From assembly GCA_958428365.1 (NCBI GenBank), contig CAUAFT010000008.1, forward strand, positions 1 to 64,000: a DNA stretch of 64,000 nucleotides. Direction: 5' to 3'. Numbering within the stretch: position 1 is the stretch's first letter; the number at the start of each line of letters is the position of its first letter. The DNA comes from an uncultured Lachnospiraceae bacterium (GTDB lineage: Bacteria; Bacillota; Clostridia; Lachnospirales; Lachnospiraceae). Under the pieces are notes generated by a model. That model searched no databases. It was not told the DNA's origin and worked only from the letters and a program-made list of their open reading frames with translations. Below, one piece after another: positions 1-8,903 of the stretch. The translations under genes were made by a program, and so were the position numbers.

Positions 1-60
1 TTGAATTATTCTCTTTGAATCTTTCAAGGTTATTTCACTGTTCAGTTATCAAGGTTCATG
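1..60 (-). other. rRNA operon leader (5' part only)
   Basis: Read on the minus strand, this stretch carries the motif CCTTGATAACTGAACAGTGA followed by a second CCTTGAAAG copy. Sequence of this kind is typical of the transcribed leaders and spacers around 16S and 23S rRNA genes in Clostridia. It lies just downstream of a strong minus-strand promoter. I infer that a 16S rRNA gene starts beyond the left edge; none of the mature rRNA is in the window. Confidence 0.6.
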
Positions 61-108
61 CCGCAATCGCTGTCGTTTTTTGTTTCCCGCTCTTGCGTCA
101 GCTCGATT

Positions 109-137
109 ATAATATCACAGGTTCAAGTTCGTGTCAA
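109..137 (-). promoter_or_regulatory. Strong promoter, probably of an rRNA operon
   Basis: The minus strand has an exact TTGACA -35 (132-137), a 17-base spacer and TATTAT -10 (109-114). It lies downstream of the serine tRNA and points out of the window toward the rRNA-type leader at 1-60. The near-consensus hexamers fit a high-output stable-RNA promoter. Confidence 0.75.
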
Positions 138-177
138 CACTTTTTTGAACTTTTTTAATTTATTTTTTCGAGCTTAG

Positions 178-267
178 CGGAGAAGGAGGGATTTGAACCC
201 TCGCGCCGCTGTTAACGACCTGCACCCTTTCCAGGGGTGTCCCTTCGGCCAGCTTGGGTACTTCTCC
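178..267 (-). tRNA. tRNA-Ser (anticodon GGA)
   Basis: The minus strand folds into a complete class II tRNA. The 7-bp acceptor stem is GGAGAAG/CTTCTCC with discriminator G, and the T-arm carries GGTTCAAATCC. The anticodon stem CACCC/GGGTG encloses the loop CTGGAAA, giving anticodon GGA, which reads UCC and UCU. The long variable arm is characteristic of serine. CCA is not encoded. It pairs with tRNA-Ser(UGA) 73 bases upstream. Confidence 0.95.
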
Positions 268-340
268 GAATTCATAATTTTTATTTCATTATGATTGTAC
301 ATCAATCCCATAAGACCGGATATCATTTATCAGATCTAAA

Positions 341-426
341 CGGAGAGGGTGGGATTCGAACCCACGCGCCCTCTCGGACAAACGGTTTTCAAGACCGCCT
401 CGTTATGACCACTTCGATACCTCTCC
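341..426 (-). tRNA. tRNA-Ser (anticodon UGA)
   Basis: A complete class II tRNA on the minus strand. The acceptor stem is GGAGAGG/CCTCTCC with discriminator G, the T-loop is GGTTCGAATCC, and there is a long variable arm. The anticodon loop CTTGAAA gives UGA, which reads UCA and other UCN codons. CCA is not encoded. It lies upstream of tRNA-Ser(GGA) in the same direction, and the two are probably co-transcribed. Confidence 0.95.
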
Positions 427-501
427 AAGTGCTTTTTGAATTGACGCAAATATTATATTAACATCATTGCAGAATTGTGTCAATAACTTTTTAGGATTTT
501 T

Positions 502-1224
502 TTATTTTTTTTCGCTAAACACTTCTGCTACCCTCAAATCCTCAGGCGTAGTGATCTTGATATTCTGATAACTTCCCCTGACCAGCTTCACGGAAACGTC
601 AGAAAAGAGCTCCACAACCATGGCGTCATCTGTTACTTTTATCTCCTCTGAGGATATGCTCTGCTTTGCTTCCGTCAGAGAATTATGCAGAGTCTTATAA
701 GATTCATAGATCAAAGGATAGGAAAATGCCTGGGGCGTCTGTATCATCCACAAGGTTTCTCTGTCCGGAGTCTCTTTGGCAAACTCTTTTTCATCGATCA
801 CCTTTATGGTGTCTTTTACCGGCATACCCACTACGCAGGCCTGATAAGCCTTCGCCGCCTCCATGCTCCGCAGGATGATCTCATTGTCCACAAAAGGTCT
901 TGCCCCGTCGTGTATCAGGACATAATCCGTTTTGTCAATGGCGCACAGCCCATGATAGACAGAGTCATACCGCTCTGCCCCGCCTTCCACAATACGCCTT
1001 ATTTTTTTCAGATGATATTTGTCTATGATCTCCTTTTGGCAAAATTCCTCTTCCCCTTTGCCTGTGACCAGAATCATTTCATCCACAGGGCTTTCCTCAA
1101 AGGCTTTCAGGGAATAATACAATATGGGCTTCCCGTGCAAGAGCAGATACTGTTTATGAATGCTGCTGCCCATGCGCTTCCCCTGACCTGCCGCCAAAAT
1201 TACTGCCGTATATTTTTCCGCCAT
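502..1224 (-). CDS. ispD: 2-C-methyl-D-erythritol 4-phosphate cytidylyltransferase
   Basis: IspD joins CTP to methylerythritol phosphate, the third step of the non-mevalonate isoprenoid pathway in the cytoplasm. The 240-residue length is normal for the family. The N-terminal nucleotide-binding motif LAAGQGKRMG (about residues 10-19) is followed by HKQY, then GGAERYDSV near residue 81 and HDGARP at 105-110. The start codon overlaps the tsaD stop by one base (TGATG on the minus strand), so the two are probably translationally coupled. It is the last gene of the rnz-tsaD run. There is no clear terminator, only a T-rich stretch before the tRNA genes. Confidence 0.95.
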   Translation of the reverse strand: MAEKYTAVILAAGQGKRMGSSIHKQYLLLHGKPILYYSLKAFEESPVDEMILVTGKGEEEFCQKEIIDKYHLKKIRRIVEGGAERYDSVYHGLCAIDKTDYVLIHDGARPFVDNEIILRSMEAAKAYQACVVGMPVKDTIKVIDEKEFAKETPDRETLWMIQTPQAFSYPLIYESYKTLHNSLTEAKQSISSEEIKVTDDAMVVELFSDVSVKLVRGSYQNIKITTPEDLRVAEVFSEKK

Positions 1225-2252
1225 CAGCGCTCTCCTAATTTCAGATTTGGCACGGCGTTCAGATCCCAGCCGTGTCTTGTGCCCTGCAGATATTCATAAT
1301 AAGCGGCGGATCCGATCATCGCCGCATTATCGGTACAGAAAATCGGAGAGGGATGATAAAATTCCACTCCCTGTTCCTTGCACGCCTCCTCCATAGCTTT
1401 TCGCAGAGTCTGGTTGGAGGCGACCCCGCCTGCAATGGCAAATTTGTGAATGTCAAATTCTTTCGCAGCGTGCATGGTATGCTCCACCAGAACGTCAATT
1501 ACCGCTTTCTGGAAGGACGCCGCAATGTCCGCCTCGTTGATCTTTTGATTCTTCATCTTACACCCGTTGATGTAATTGAGGACTGCAGACTTCAAGCCGC
1601 TGAAGCTGAAGTCATATGGATTCTCCGCAATTTTTGCTTTCGGAAAAGGGATTGCCTGATCGTTGCCCTCCAGGGCTTTTTTTTCAATCTTAGGTCCTCC
1701 CGGATAACCTAATCCAATGGCTCTCGCCACCTTGTCAAAGGCTTCCCCCGCGGCGTCGTCCCTGGTCCTGCCTAAGATCTCATAGGTGTTATGATCCTTC
1801 ACTTTTACCAGATGGGTATGACCGCCGGATGCCACAAGACATAAAAACGGCGGTTCTAATTCCTTATTTTCAATATAATTGGCGCAGATATGCCCCTCGA
1901 TATGATGAACTCCGATCAGAGGTTTTTTCGCCGCGTAAGCGATGGCTTTCGCCTCCGCCACGCCCACCAGAAGGGCGCCCACCAGACCGGGCCCGTAGGT
2001 GACGCCGATGGCGTCGATCTCCTCTAAGGTACACTCCGCCTCCTTAAGAGCCTGGGTGATGACCTGGTTGATCTTTTCAATATGCTTCCTGGATGCAATC
2101 TCCGGCACAACGCCCCCGTACAGGGTGTGAAGGGCAATCTGTGACGAAATGACGTTGGAACGCACGTCCCGTCCGTTTACGACTACGGCTGCAGCCGTCT
2201 CATCACAGGAACTCTCAATTGCAAGTATTTTGATCTCTTCATTCTCACTCAT
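1224..2252 (-). CDS. tsaD: tRNA N6-adenosine threonylcarbamoyltransferase
   Basis: TsaD transfers the threonylcarbamoyl group to A37 of tRNAs that read ANN codons. In bacteria it works in a complex with TsaB and TsaE, both of which are encoded about 3 kb upstream on the same strand. The Kae1/TsaD metal motif HHIEGH is at residues 116-121, ASGGHTH at about 141-147 and the late CTDNAAMIG motif is also present. Its 342 residues are normal. The start overlaps the preceding membrane-protein gene by 8 bases and the stop overlaps ispD, so the genes form one tight operon. Confidence 0.96.
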   Translation of the reverse strand: MSENEEIKILAIESSCDETAAAVVVNGRDVRSNVISSQIALHTLYGGVVPEIASRKHIEKINQVITQALKEAECTLEEIDAIGVTYGPGLVGALLVGVAEAKAIAYAAKKPLIGVHHIEGHICANYIENKELEPPFLCLVASGGHTHLVKVKDHNTYEILGRTRDDAAGEAFDKVARAIGLGYPGGPKIEKKALEGNDQAIPFPKAKIAENPYDFSFSGLKSAVLNYINGCKMKNQKINEADIAASFQKAVIDVLVEHTMHAAKEFDIHKFAIAGGVASNQTLRKAMEEACKEQGVEFYHPSPIFCTDNAAMIGSAAYYEYLQGTRHGWDLNAVPNLKLGER

Positions 2253-2823
2253 CAGAAGAATCTCCTTTAACTAATTGATATCCCAGAATTTTCCAGTTCT
2301 TGTCCGAATCCTTGCGCAGCACATACTCCTCATAGTTCCGGGTATAGGAATTGCCCTCTTTGACAAAATAAGAGGCTGTCACATAGGCGCACTCCTGCCC
2401 GTCCACAGTCCGGTACTCCACCTCGTTGCTGCTGCTGACGGTGGTGTCCGCAAGGGTCTGCTCCCTTTCATGATACTGCTGTATCTCAGCCTTCAGAGAG
2501 GATAGATAAACGTCCTTTGGATTGTTGTTCAAAAGCTCCTGATCCATCAGCTTTCTCGCCTGTTCCGCCAGTTCTTCCAACTGCTCTTCCTCATATTCCT
2601 CATTGTAAAAGCAGGTCAGGATCCGATTATAGAACTTTACAACCTCTCTCGGCGTCGGCGGATAATCCTTGTCCAGATCTTTTGCCAGAACCTCTTCCAC
2701 CTCTCCCACCTCTGTGTTATTTTCCACGTCCTTCTTATCCCTGTGGGACAGATAGTAATAGTATCCCACGATCAGCGCGATACAAAGCACGGAAATTCCA
2801 ACGATCTTGACGTATTTTTTCAT
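2245..2823 (-). CDS. Uncharacterised single-pass membrane-anchored protein
   Basis: This is a 192-residue protein with one N-terminal hydrophobic segment (about residues 7-26), a short basic cytoplasmic start, and a long acidic, probably extracytoplasmic region. The motif [14 protein letters not shown] follows the linker. No catalytic motif is visible. It resembles small Lachnospiraceae proteins of unknown function found beside tsaD; I cannot name a role. Its ATG overlaps the rnz stop (ATGA), which places it in the rnz-tsaD-ispD operon. Confidence 0.8.
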   Translation of the reverse strand: MKKYVKIVGISVLCIALIVGYYYYLSHRDKKDVENNTEVGEVEEVLAKDLDKDYPPTPREVVKFYNRILTCFYNEEYEEEQLEELAEQARKLMDQELLNNNPKDVYLSSLKAEIQQYHEREQTLADTTVSSSNEVEYRTVDGQECAYVTASYFVKEGNSYTRNYEEYVLRKDSDKNWKILGYQLVKGDSSDE

Positions 2824-3737
2824 CTTTCGTCCTCCTTAAAATCCAGCTCGACACTTTTCCCGTCCTTTCCCAGATAAGACGCCGGAAAGATCTTGCGCAC
2901 CTCGTCCATGTAACGCTCCGCCTTTACCAGAGAGGGACTGAAATGTGTCAGCCAAAGCTGTGCTGGCTTCGCTTTTTTGGCAAGCTGCGCCGCCTCGTAG
3001 AAGGTCATGTGTTTGTACTGTCTGGCTTTTTCCAATTTTTCCGGTTCCGCATACATGCCCTCACAGATAAACAGATCTGAGTCTTCCGCTGCCTTAGCGA
3101 TATTGTTCACAGGTCTGGTATCCGTACAGTAAGTGACCTTAATACCCTTTCTCGGCGGTCCCAGCACCATGTCCGGGGTATAGACTCTTCCCTCCTCCTG
3201 AATGATCTCCCCTTTTTGCAGACGGCTCCAGTACTTCTGGGGAATCTCCTGTTCCCTCGCTCTCTCCACGCTGAACCGCCCCGCCCGGTCGATATTCAGG
3301 CTGTAGCCGTAACAGGTGACATTGTGGTTTACCCGAAAAGCCTGGATCCGGTAGCCGGAAATCTCTATGGTCTCCTCCGGTTTTGTCAATTCGATAAACC
3401 GGATCGGGAAGGGCAGCTCCGGCGCAATGATCCGCAGGGAGTTCACCACCCGCTCCAGTCCCTTAGGTCCGATCATGGTCAGCGGCTCCGTTCTCTCCGC
3501 ATTTCCCATCGTCAGAAGCAGACCCGGAAGCCCGCTGATATGATCTGCATGAAAATGGGTAAAACAGATCACATCAATGGGCTTGAAACTCCAACCCTTA
3601 TCCTTCACCGCGACCTGGGTTCCCTCCCCGCAGTCGATGAGCAGATTGCTCCCGTTATATCTCGTCATAAGCGACGTCAGCCTTCGATAGGGAAGCGGCA
3701 TCATTCCGCCTGTCCCCAGCAAACAAACATCTAACAT
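2820..3737 (-). CDS. rnz: Ribonuclease Z (tRNA 3' endonuclease)
   Basis: RNase Z cuts the 3' trailer from tRNA precursors that lack an encoded CCA. That suits this genome, because none of the three tRNA genes in the window encodes CCA. The metallo-beta-lactamase motif THFHADHISGLPG (from about residue 60) holds the zinc ligands. HNVTCYGY lies mid-protein and LTHFSP is near the C-terminus. The 305 residues match the short bacterial form. The gene lies downstream of a small zinc-ribbon gene and overlaps the next gene by 4 bases. Confidence 0.94.
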   Translation of the reverse strand: MLDVCLLGTGGMMPLPYRRLTSLMTRYNGSNLLIDCGEGTQVAVKDKGWSFKPIDVICFTHFHADHISGLPGLLLTMGNAERTEPLTMIGPKGLERVVNSLRIIAPELPFPIRFIELTKPEETIEISGYRIQAFRVNHNVTCYGYSLNIDRAGRFSVERAREQEIPQKYWSRLQKGEIIQEEGRVYTPDMVLGPPRKGIKVTYCTDTRPVNNIAKAAEDSDLFICEGMYAEPEKLEKARQYKHMTFYEAAQLAKKAKPAQLWLTHFSPSLVKAERYMDEVRKIFPASYLGKDGKSVELDFKEDER

Positions 3738-3750
3738 AGCAGCTCCTTTT

Positions 3751-3960
3751 CTAGAGGAGTTCTGTCACCATCTCCTCTTCCAATGGTATCCGGAATTGCT
3801 TTGCAATCCGGTCAAAACATTCCTCACATATCATTCCTTTTTGCAGGGTGCCGTCTTTTTTTGAAAAATAGCCCCAGCGCTGTTCAATCCTTACATATTC
3901 TTCCTGAACTAATTCTCTTCCACAACAGTTGCAGACCGGTTTCTTCGCTTCGTTTCTCAT
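3751..3960 (-). CDS. Small zinc-ribbon protein of unknown function
   Basis: A 69-residue protein with two CxxC pairs (CNCC near residues 10-13 and CEEC near 45-48) that could bind one zinc ion. The centre contains the segment RWGYFSKKDG. I chose the ATG whose last base is 3960, because AGGAGG sits 8 bases before it; an in-frame GTG two codons earlier is too close to that site. It leads the rnz operon by 13 bases. No function is recognised; nucleic-acid or protein binding is possible. Confidence 0.75.
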   Translation of the reverse strand: MRNEAKKPVCNCCGRELVQEEYVRIEQRWGYFSKKDGTLQKGMICEECFDRIAKQFRIPLEEEMVTELL

Positions 3961-4069
3961 TTGCACAACCTCCTAGGATCTTCTTACTACTCGCAGCAAA
4001 GCTGCTGATCAGCCTGTAAAATTCATCTTTATGACAATGGAACTTCACTTATAGACTAATTATAAAATC

Positions 4070-4531
4070 TTATCTTCCTGTCTGAAAAGTGGAAATGTCT
4101 GGTGCAAATACCATAACATAGGCATCCTCTTTGGGTTTTTCATAAAATCCCTTTCTGGTTCCGCAGATAGAAAATCCCATTTTTTCATAGAGGGCGATGG
4201 CAGGAAGATTGCTGTAGCGGACTTCCAGAAAGATGGAAACTGCTCCCCTCTTTCCTGCCTCCGATACGGCTGCATGCACCAGTTGTTCCCCGATATGACG
4301 CCTGCGGAAATTTTCCGCCACCGCCACATTGGTGATCTCCCCTTCGTCTGCGGCGAGGTAGATCCCGATGTAACCTGCAATCTGACCGTCCTCCTCGGCT
4401 GCGAAAAAAAGGGCGTATTCCGCTTCCAATGCCTCAAAAAAGGCTTTTTCCGACCAGGGAGTGGAAAAAATCTCTCTCTCGATCCGAGCGATCCCACATA
4501 TATCTTTTTCTTCCATGGGACGAATGGTCAT
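4070..4531 (-). CDS. rimI: Ribosomal protein bS18 alanine N-acetyltransferase
   Basis: A GNAT-fold acetyltransferase of 153 residues. The acetyl-CoA loop RRRHIGEQL follows the strand ITNVAV, and the C-terminal NLPAIALYEKMGF is typical of RimI. The family acetylates the N-terminal alanine of ribosomal protein bS18. The gene starts one base after the tsaB stop, and tsaE-tsaB-rimI is a common bacterial order. Other GNAT substrates cannot be excluded from sequence alone. Confidence 0.9.
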   Translation of the reverse strand: MTIRPMEEKDICGIARIEREIFSTPWSEKAFFEALEAEYALFFAAEEDGQIAGYIGIYLAADEGEITNVAVAENFRRRHIGEQLVHAAVSEAGKRGAVSIFLEVRYSNLPAIALYEKMGFSICGTRKGFYEKPKEDAYVMVFAPDISTFQTGR

Positions 4532-4532
4532 C

Positions 4533-5237
4533 TCAGCTCTTTTCCTTTTCCAGTCTCTCCCGCTCTGCCTGGGAAAGTCTCAGATAGTCCGGCTTGTGCT
4601 CCGCCGCGCTCTCCATCCTGCCCTGACGGCAGTATTCCATGGCAAGGGCTCCCACTGCTCCGGCTCTCTGTTTATTCAGATGGGGCGGCGCATAGCTGTG
4701 CTCCACCCTGCATGTTTCTTCTATTATAGCACGAAATACCGGAACGCCGTCCCCCAAAAATACAACGGGACGTCCGAATCCGTTTATTTTTTCCAGGATC
4801 TCTTCAATTCCAACGGCGCACTGTTCCACTAAGGTCTGCATTCCATCCTGTCCAAATTCATAGAGTCCGGTATAGGTCTGGTTCCGTCTCGCATCCATCA
4901 GCGGGCAGACCAGATGACGGTTTCCATAGAGGTTATACGCCAGTCCTTCCACCGTGGGCACGCTGACTATGGGCTTGTTCAAGGCAAGCCCCAACCCCTT
5001 TGCCGTAGCGGAACCGATGCGAAGCCCCGTAAAGGAACCGGGACCGGACGCCACGGCGATGGCGTCGATGGTCTGTAAGTCCAGCTCGATCATCTTAGCC
5101 ACCTCGTCTAACATGGGCAGCAGGGTCTGAGAATGCGTCTTTTTATAATTCATGGTGAACTCGCCCAAAAGATTCTCATCTTCCAGTATAGCAACGCTGG
5201 CAACCAGTCCGGAACTGTCTAATGCCAAAATTTTCAT
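4533..5237 (-). CDS. tsaB: t6A biosynthesis scaffold protein TsaB
   Basis: TsaB is an ASKHA-fold partner of TsaD in threonylcarbamoyladenosine synthesis. It begins MKILALDSSG, carries THSQTLLPML, and has SGPGSFTGLRIG at about residues 64-75, all typical. I chose the ATG at 5237, which has AGGAGG 7 bases upstream; the in-frame GTG two codons earlier abuts that site. It lies between tsaE and rimI with minimal spacing. Confidence 0.94.
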   Translation of the reverse strand: MKILALDSSGLVASVAILEDENLLGEFTMNYKKTHSQTLLPMLDEVAKMIELDLQTIDAIAVASGPGSFTGLRIGSATAKGLGLALNKPIVSVPTVEGLAYNLYGNRHLVCPLMDARRNQTYTGLYEFGQDGMQTLVEQCAVGIEEILEKINGFGRPVVFLGDGVPVFRAIIEETCRVEHSYAPPHLNKQRAGAVGALAMEYCRQGRMESAAEHKPDYLRLSQAERERLEKEKS

Positions 5238-5266
5238 GTTCACGCCTCCTAAATCTTTTTTATTTT

Positions 5267-5698
5267 TTATCGCTCTTCTATGGTGATCTTCCTGTAATCG
5301 AACCCTCTTTCCAGATCCTTTTCAATGGTGATCTGCCTATAGTGCTCCGGCAGAAGCTCCCGGATCAGGTTCGCCCACTCGATCATAGTCAGTCCTTCCC
5401 CGTAAAAATAATCCTCATAGCCGATCTCGTCCATCTCCTCGATATCTCCGATCCGATAGACGTCAAAGTGATAGAAGGGCATCCGCCCCTCCTCATAGAC
5501 CTGTACGATGGTAAAGGTGGGACTGCTTATGGGGTCCTCAATCCCCAATCCTCTGGCAATGCCCTGGGTCAGCACCGTCTTTCCGACTCCCAGATCTCCC
5601 TCCAGGGTATAGACTTCCCCCGGCTTCGCCTCCTGTCCCATTTTGATTCCCAATGCTTCCGTCTCTTCTGCGGAAAATGTCTCTACTGTCATAGCCAC
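5267..5698 (-). CDS. tsaE: tRNA threonylcarbamoyladenosine biosynthesis ATPase TsaE
   Basis: This is the small P-loop ATPase that drives the TsaBD cycle. The Walker A motif GDLGVGKT is at about residues 34-41, followed by SSPTFTIV, HFDVYR and EWANLI. The length is about 141-143 residues. The first possible start is GTG, immediately after the upstream stop. An ATG two codons later is equally plausible, because AGGTGG sits only two bases before it and neither spacing is ideal. Confidence 0.93.
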   Translation of the reverse strand: MAMTVETFSAEETEALGIKMGQEAKPGEVYTLEGDLGVGKTVLTQGIARGLGIEDPISSPTFTIVQVYEEGRMPFYHFDVYRIGDIEEMDEIGYEDYFYGEGLTMIEWANLIRELLPEHYRQITIEKDLERGFDYRKITIEER

Positions 5699-6196
5699 CT
5701 ACTTTATATGCAAACGATATGTTTCCAGATGTTCTCTCATCATAGCGCAGACGCCCTCGTAATGTTCCCCTAAATCTCTTCTTGGAAACACATAGGCGTT
5801 GACCCTGGTGCTGTAGACTAAGAGATTACTCTTTGTCGCCACAGCCTTATAAATCTGCTTCCATTCCAGAGTCGCCTCCTCTCCGTTCTGGGAGATGGTC
5901 ACGCCCTTTTCATCCACAGTAAAATGCTGCGTATTATGCAGCGCCTCGGAACGCTGGATCTGGAGCTTCGCATGGATCCAAAGATTTAGTGGAAGATAGC
6001 ACACAAACAGGATCGCCAGCAAAATATAGATCACACTGTAGGTGATCTCCAGATCTCCCCAGGTGATAACGGTCACAGCAATGACAAATACCGCCATCAC
6101 TAACGACAGGATTCCGTGAAAACTGTGATAAGTATGATACATATTGAATTTGTACATATCCTGAGGCGTCAGATTGACGTCAAATTCTTCTCTCAT
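5699..6196 (-). CDS. YcxB-like membrane protein
   Basis: A 165-residue protein with two predicted membrane helices (about residues 28-45 and 52-72). A soluble C-terminal domain contains FTVDEKGVTISQNGE and WKQIYKAV, matching the YcxB-like domain. The function is unknown in the family. It starts after AGAGGAG, 11 bases beyond the tex stop, and its own stop lies next to the tsaE start, so it belongs to the same operon. Confidence 0.8.
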   Translation of the reverse strand: MREEFDVNLTPQDMYKFNMYHTYHSFHGILSLVMAVFVIAVTVITWGDLEITYSVIYILLAILFVCYLPLNLWIHAKLQIQRSEALHNTQHFTVDEKGVTISQNGEEATLEWKQIYKAVATKSNLLVYSTRVNAYVFPRRDLGEHYEGVCAMMREHLETYRLHIK

Positions 6197-6207
6197 AATA
6201 ATCTCCT

Positions 6208-8355
6208 CTAATGATGAATCTTCATAGTGAGCTGGATCCTCTGTTTTTTCAGATCCACGGACATTACTTCCACTTCTACGATATCTCCCACACTGACCAC
6301 TTCCAGCGGGTGCTTGATATAGCGATCGCTCATCTGGGAAATATGCACCAGTCCGTCCTGATGCACGCCGATGTCCACAAAGGCTCCAAAGTCAATGACG
6401 TTGCGCACGGTTCCCTTTAAGATCATTCCCTCTTTTAAGTCCTTCATTTCCAGGACATCGGTGCGTAAGATCGGCTTTGGCATCTCGTCTCTTGGATCCC
6501 TTGCCGGTTTTTCCAGCTCCTTTACGATATCCTCCAAAGTCATGGCTCCTACCCCCAGTTCTTCGGAAAGCGCCCTGTAGTCCTTGATTTTCCCGGAAAT
6601 TCCTTTCAGGTTTCCTGCGGCAATATCCTCTTCCTGACATCCCAGCTTCTGCAGCAGCTGCTTCGCCGCGTCATAGCTCTCCGGGTGGACGCTGGTGGCG
6701 TCTAACGGATTCTTTCCGTCGGTAATACGCATGAATCCGGCGCACTGCTCAAACGCCTTCGGTCCCAGCTTCGGAACTTTTAACAGTTCTCTTCTGGTCT
6801 GAAATCTTCCATTCTCTTCCCGGTATGCCACGATATTTTTGGCAATGGTCTTGCTGATACCGGAAATATATTCCAACAGGGAAGCCGAAGCAGTATTCAA
6901 GTCCACGCCCACCTTGTTGACGCAGTCCTCCACGACTCCCTCCAGCGCTTCGCTCAGCTTCTTCTGGTTCATATCGTGCTGATACTGCCCGACCCCGATG
7001 GATTTTGGGTCGATCTTCACCAGCTCCGCCAAGGGATCCTGGATACGTCTCGCAATGGAGGCGGCGCTTCTTTGTCCCACGTCAAAATTCGGAAATTCCT
7101 CTGTTGCCAGCTTGCTGGCTGAGTAGACGGAGGCTCCCGCCTCATTTACGATGACATAGCGTACCGGAACCGGAATCTCTTTTAAGAGTTCCACGATGAT
7201 CTGCTCGGACTCTCTGGATGCGGTTCCGTTTCCTACGGATATCAGGGTAATATGATATTTTGCAATCAGCTGCTTTAAGATCTTCTTGGATTCCTCCACC
7301 TTGTTCTGTGGCGCTGTGGGATAAATGACGGTGGTATCCAATACCTTTCCGGTGGCGTCCACCACCGCCAGTTTACAGCCTGTCCGAAACGCCGGATCCC
7401 AGCCGAGCACCACCTGTCCCACGATTGGAGGCTGCATTAAAAGCTGTTCCAGATTTTTTCCAAAGACGCGGATGGCTCCGTCCTCAGCTTTTTCCGTCAG
7501 TTCATTTCGGATCTCCCTCTCGATGGCAGGTTCGATAAGGCGCTGATAGCTGTCCTCGATGACCTCCCTCAAAACAGGGGTGGTGTGGGGATTTGCACGG
7601 ATAATCACCTTTTTCTCTAAATAGGTAAGAATGCGTTCCTTCGGCGGCTCGATCTTCACACTGAGGAATTTTTCTTTTTCCCCCCGGTTTAATGCCAGAA
7701 TCCGGTGTCCCGCCAGCTTTAAGACCGGCTCCTCAAATTCATAATACATTTCATAGACGGATTCTGCTTCCTCATTTTTTGCAGCGGATACCACCTTTCC
7801 CTCCTTCTCCGTCAGTTTACGGATATGAATGCGGTAGTCCGCCTCGTCGGAGATATGTTCCGCGATAATGTCCTTCGCTCCGGCAATGGCTTCCTCCGTG
7901 GTATGTACTTCTTTTTCCTCATTTAAAAAAGCTTCCGCCTCCTGCTCCAACGGCTTGTCCGTCTTTTGCAGCAGGATCAGATCGGCAAAAGGCTCCAGCC
8001 CTTTTTCCCGTGCAATGGTGGCTCTGGTTCTTCTCTTCGGACGGTATGGACGATAGAGATCCTCCACCACCACAAGGGTCTCAGCTTCTAAGATCTGTTT
8101 TCTAAGCTCCTCTGTCAGCTTGCCCTGCTCCTCAATGCTGGTTAAGACCTGCTCTTTTTTCTCTTCCAGATTCCGCAGATAGACAAGCCTCTCCGAAAGG
8201 TTACGAAGCTCCTCGTCGTTCAATGCGCCGGTGACCTCTTTCCGGTAACGGGCGATAAATGGGATGGTATTTCCCTCATCTATTAATTTTACCGCAGCCT
8301 GTACCTGCGTCTGTTTCAACTGTAATTCCTGTGCGATCTTTTTTATAATATCCAA
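6208..8355 (-). CDS. tex: Tex family S1 RNA-binding protein
   Basis: A protein of about 715 residues with the standard Tex layout: N-terminal helix-turn-helix, YqgF-like nuclease fold (GWDPAFRTGCKLAVVD), helix-hairpin-helix (LNTASASLLEYISGI) and a C-terminal S1 domain (GMILKGTVRNVIDFGAFVDIG). Tex binds nucleic acid and is linked to transcription and RNA handling. I chose a TTG start at 8353-8355 because AAAGGA lies 8 bases upstream and the product then begins DIIKKIAQEL, as in homologues. An ATG seven codons earlier has no ribosome binding site. Confidence 0.92.
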   Translation of the reverse strand: MDIIKKIAQELQLKQTQVQAAVKLIDEGNTIPFIARYRKEVTGALNDEELRNLSERLVYLRNLEEKKEQVLTSIEEQGKLTEELRKQILEAETLVVVEDLYRPYRPKRRTRATIAREKGLEPFADLILLQKTDKPLEQEAEAFLNEEKEVHTTEEAIAGAKDIIAEHISDEADYRIHIRKLTEKEGKVVSAAKNEEAESVYEMYYEFEEPVLKLAGHRILALNRGEKEKFLSVKIEPPKERILTYLEKKVIIRANPHTTPVLREVIEDSYQRLIEPAIEREIRNELTEKAEDGAIRVFGKNLEQLLMQPPIVGQVVLGWDPAFRTGCKLAVVDATGKVLDTTVIYPTAPQNKVEESKKILKQLIAKYHITLISVGNGTASRESEQIIVELLKEIPVPVRYVIVNEAGASVYSASKLATEEFPNFDVGQRSAASIARRIQDPLAELVKIDPKSIGVGQYQHDMNQKKLSEALEGVVEDCVNKVGVDLNTASASLLEYISGISKTIAKNIVAYREENGRFQTRRELLKVPKLGPKAFEQCAGFMRITDGKNPLDATSVHPESYDAAKQLLQKLGCQEEDIAAGNLKGISGKIKDYRALSEELGVGAMTLEDIVKELEKPARDPRDEMPKPILRTDVLEMKDLKEGMILKGTVRNVIDFGAFVDIGVHQDGLVHISQMSDRYIKHPLEVVSVGDIVEVEVMSVDLKKQRIQLTMKIHH

Positions 8356-8429
8356 TGTTATGTTCCTTTCCCACATCTATATGCGACTCTATTATATCGG
8401 AAAAGCCGGAGGGCTTCAAGAAAGAATTA

Positions 8430-8458
8430 TTGTCTTTTATTTTGGGCAATGTTATAAT
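8430..8458 (+). promoter_or_regulatory. Promoter of the 8490 membrane-protein gene
   Basis: TTGTCT (8430-8435), a 17-base spacer and an exact TATAAT (8453-8458) lie 31 bases before the start codon. They are in the divergent space between tex and the plus-strand genes. Confidence 0.65.
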
Positions 8459-8489
8459 AACATCAAAACAAATGACAGGAGGTATTGTT

Positions 8490-8867
8490 ATGGAAGATTT
8501 TGAATTTCAGCAGGATCAGAACCATTCATCCCCACAGGGATATCAGAATAAACGCTCCGACAGCCTGGGAACCGCAGCCGTGGTGCTGGGTATTATCGCT
8601 GTCGTCACACCTTATTTTGTCTATACTTCGTTCATAGGAGGCTCCCTCGCCATCATCCTGGGACTGCTCTCAAAAGGCGGAGAACTGAAGACGGATACCC
8701 GTGGAAAGATCGCTATCGTTCTGGGGATCATTTCTCTGGTTCTGGTCACCCTGATCGTCATCGTAGCTTTTAACTACATCATTGCAAGTTACGGTGGATT
8801 GGACAATCTTATGGATTACTATAACAATTCGATTGACCCGTTTTCCAGCTATCCGGATACACTTTAA
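8490..8867 (+). CDS. Small DUF4190-like membrane protein
   Basis: A 125-residue protein with a polar, Gln/Asp-rich N-terminus followed by two hydrophobic stretches. The first, LGTAAVVLGIIAVV, is followed by a glycine-rich loop; the second is IAIVLGIISLVLVTLIVIV. This resembles DUF4190-type proteins of unknown function. The ATG at 8490 is set by AGGAGG at 8477-8482; a longer reading frame opens upstream without a ribosome binding site. It is the first of three plus-strand genes. Confidence 0.8.
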   Translation: MEDFEFQQDQNHSSPQGYQNKRSDSLGTAAVVLGIIAVVTPYFVYTSFIGGSLAIILGLLSKGGELKTDTRGKIAIVLGIISLVLVTLIVIVAFNYIIASYGGLDNLMDYYNNSIDPFSSYPDTL

Positions 8868-8903
8868 CATTGCTGAACCCGAATCAGAAAGGGGTGTGCG
8901 CTT

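Noticed and set aside
685..1299. Long plus-strand reading frame opposite ispD
   Set aside because: It is antisense to a well-conserved gene, has no ribosome site and encodes no recognisable protein.
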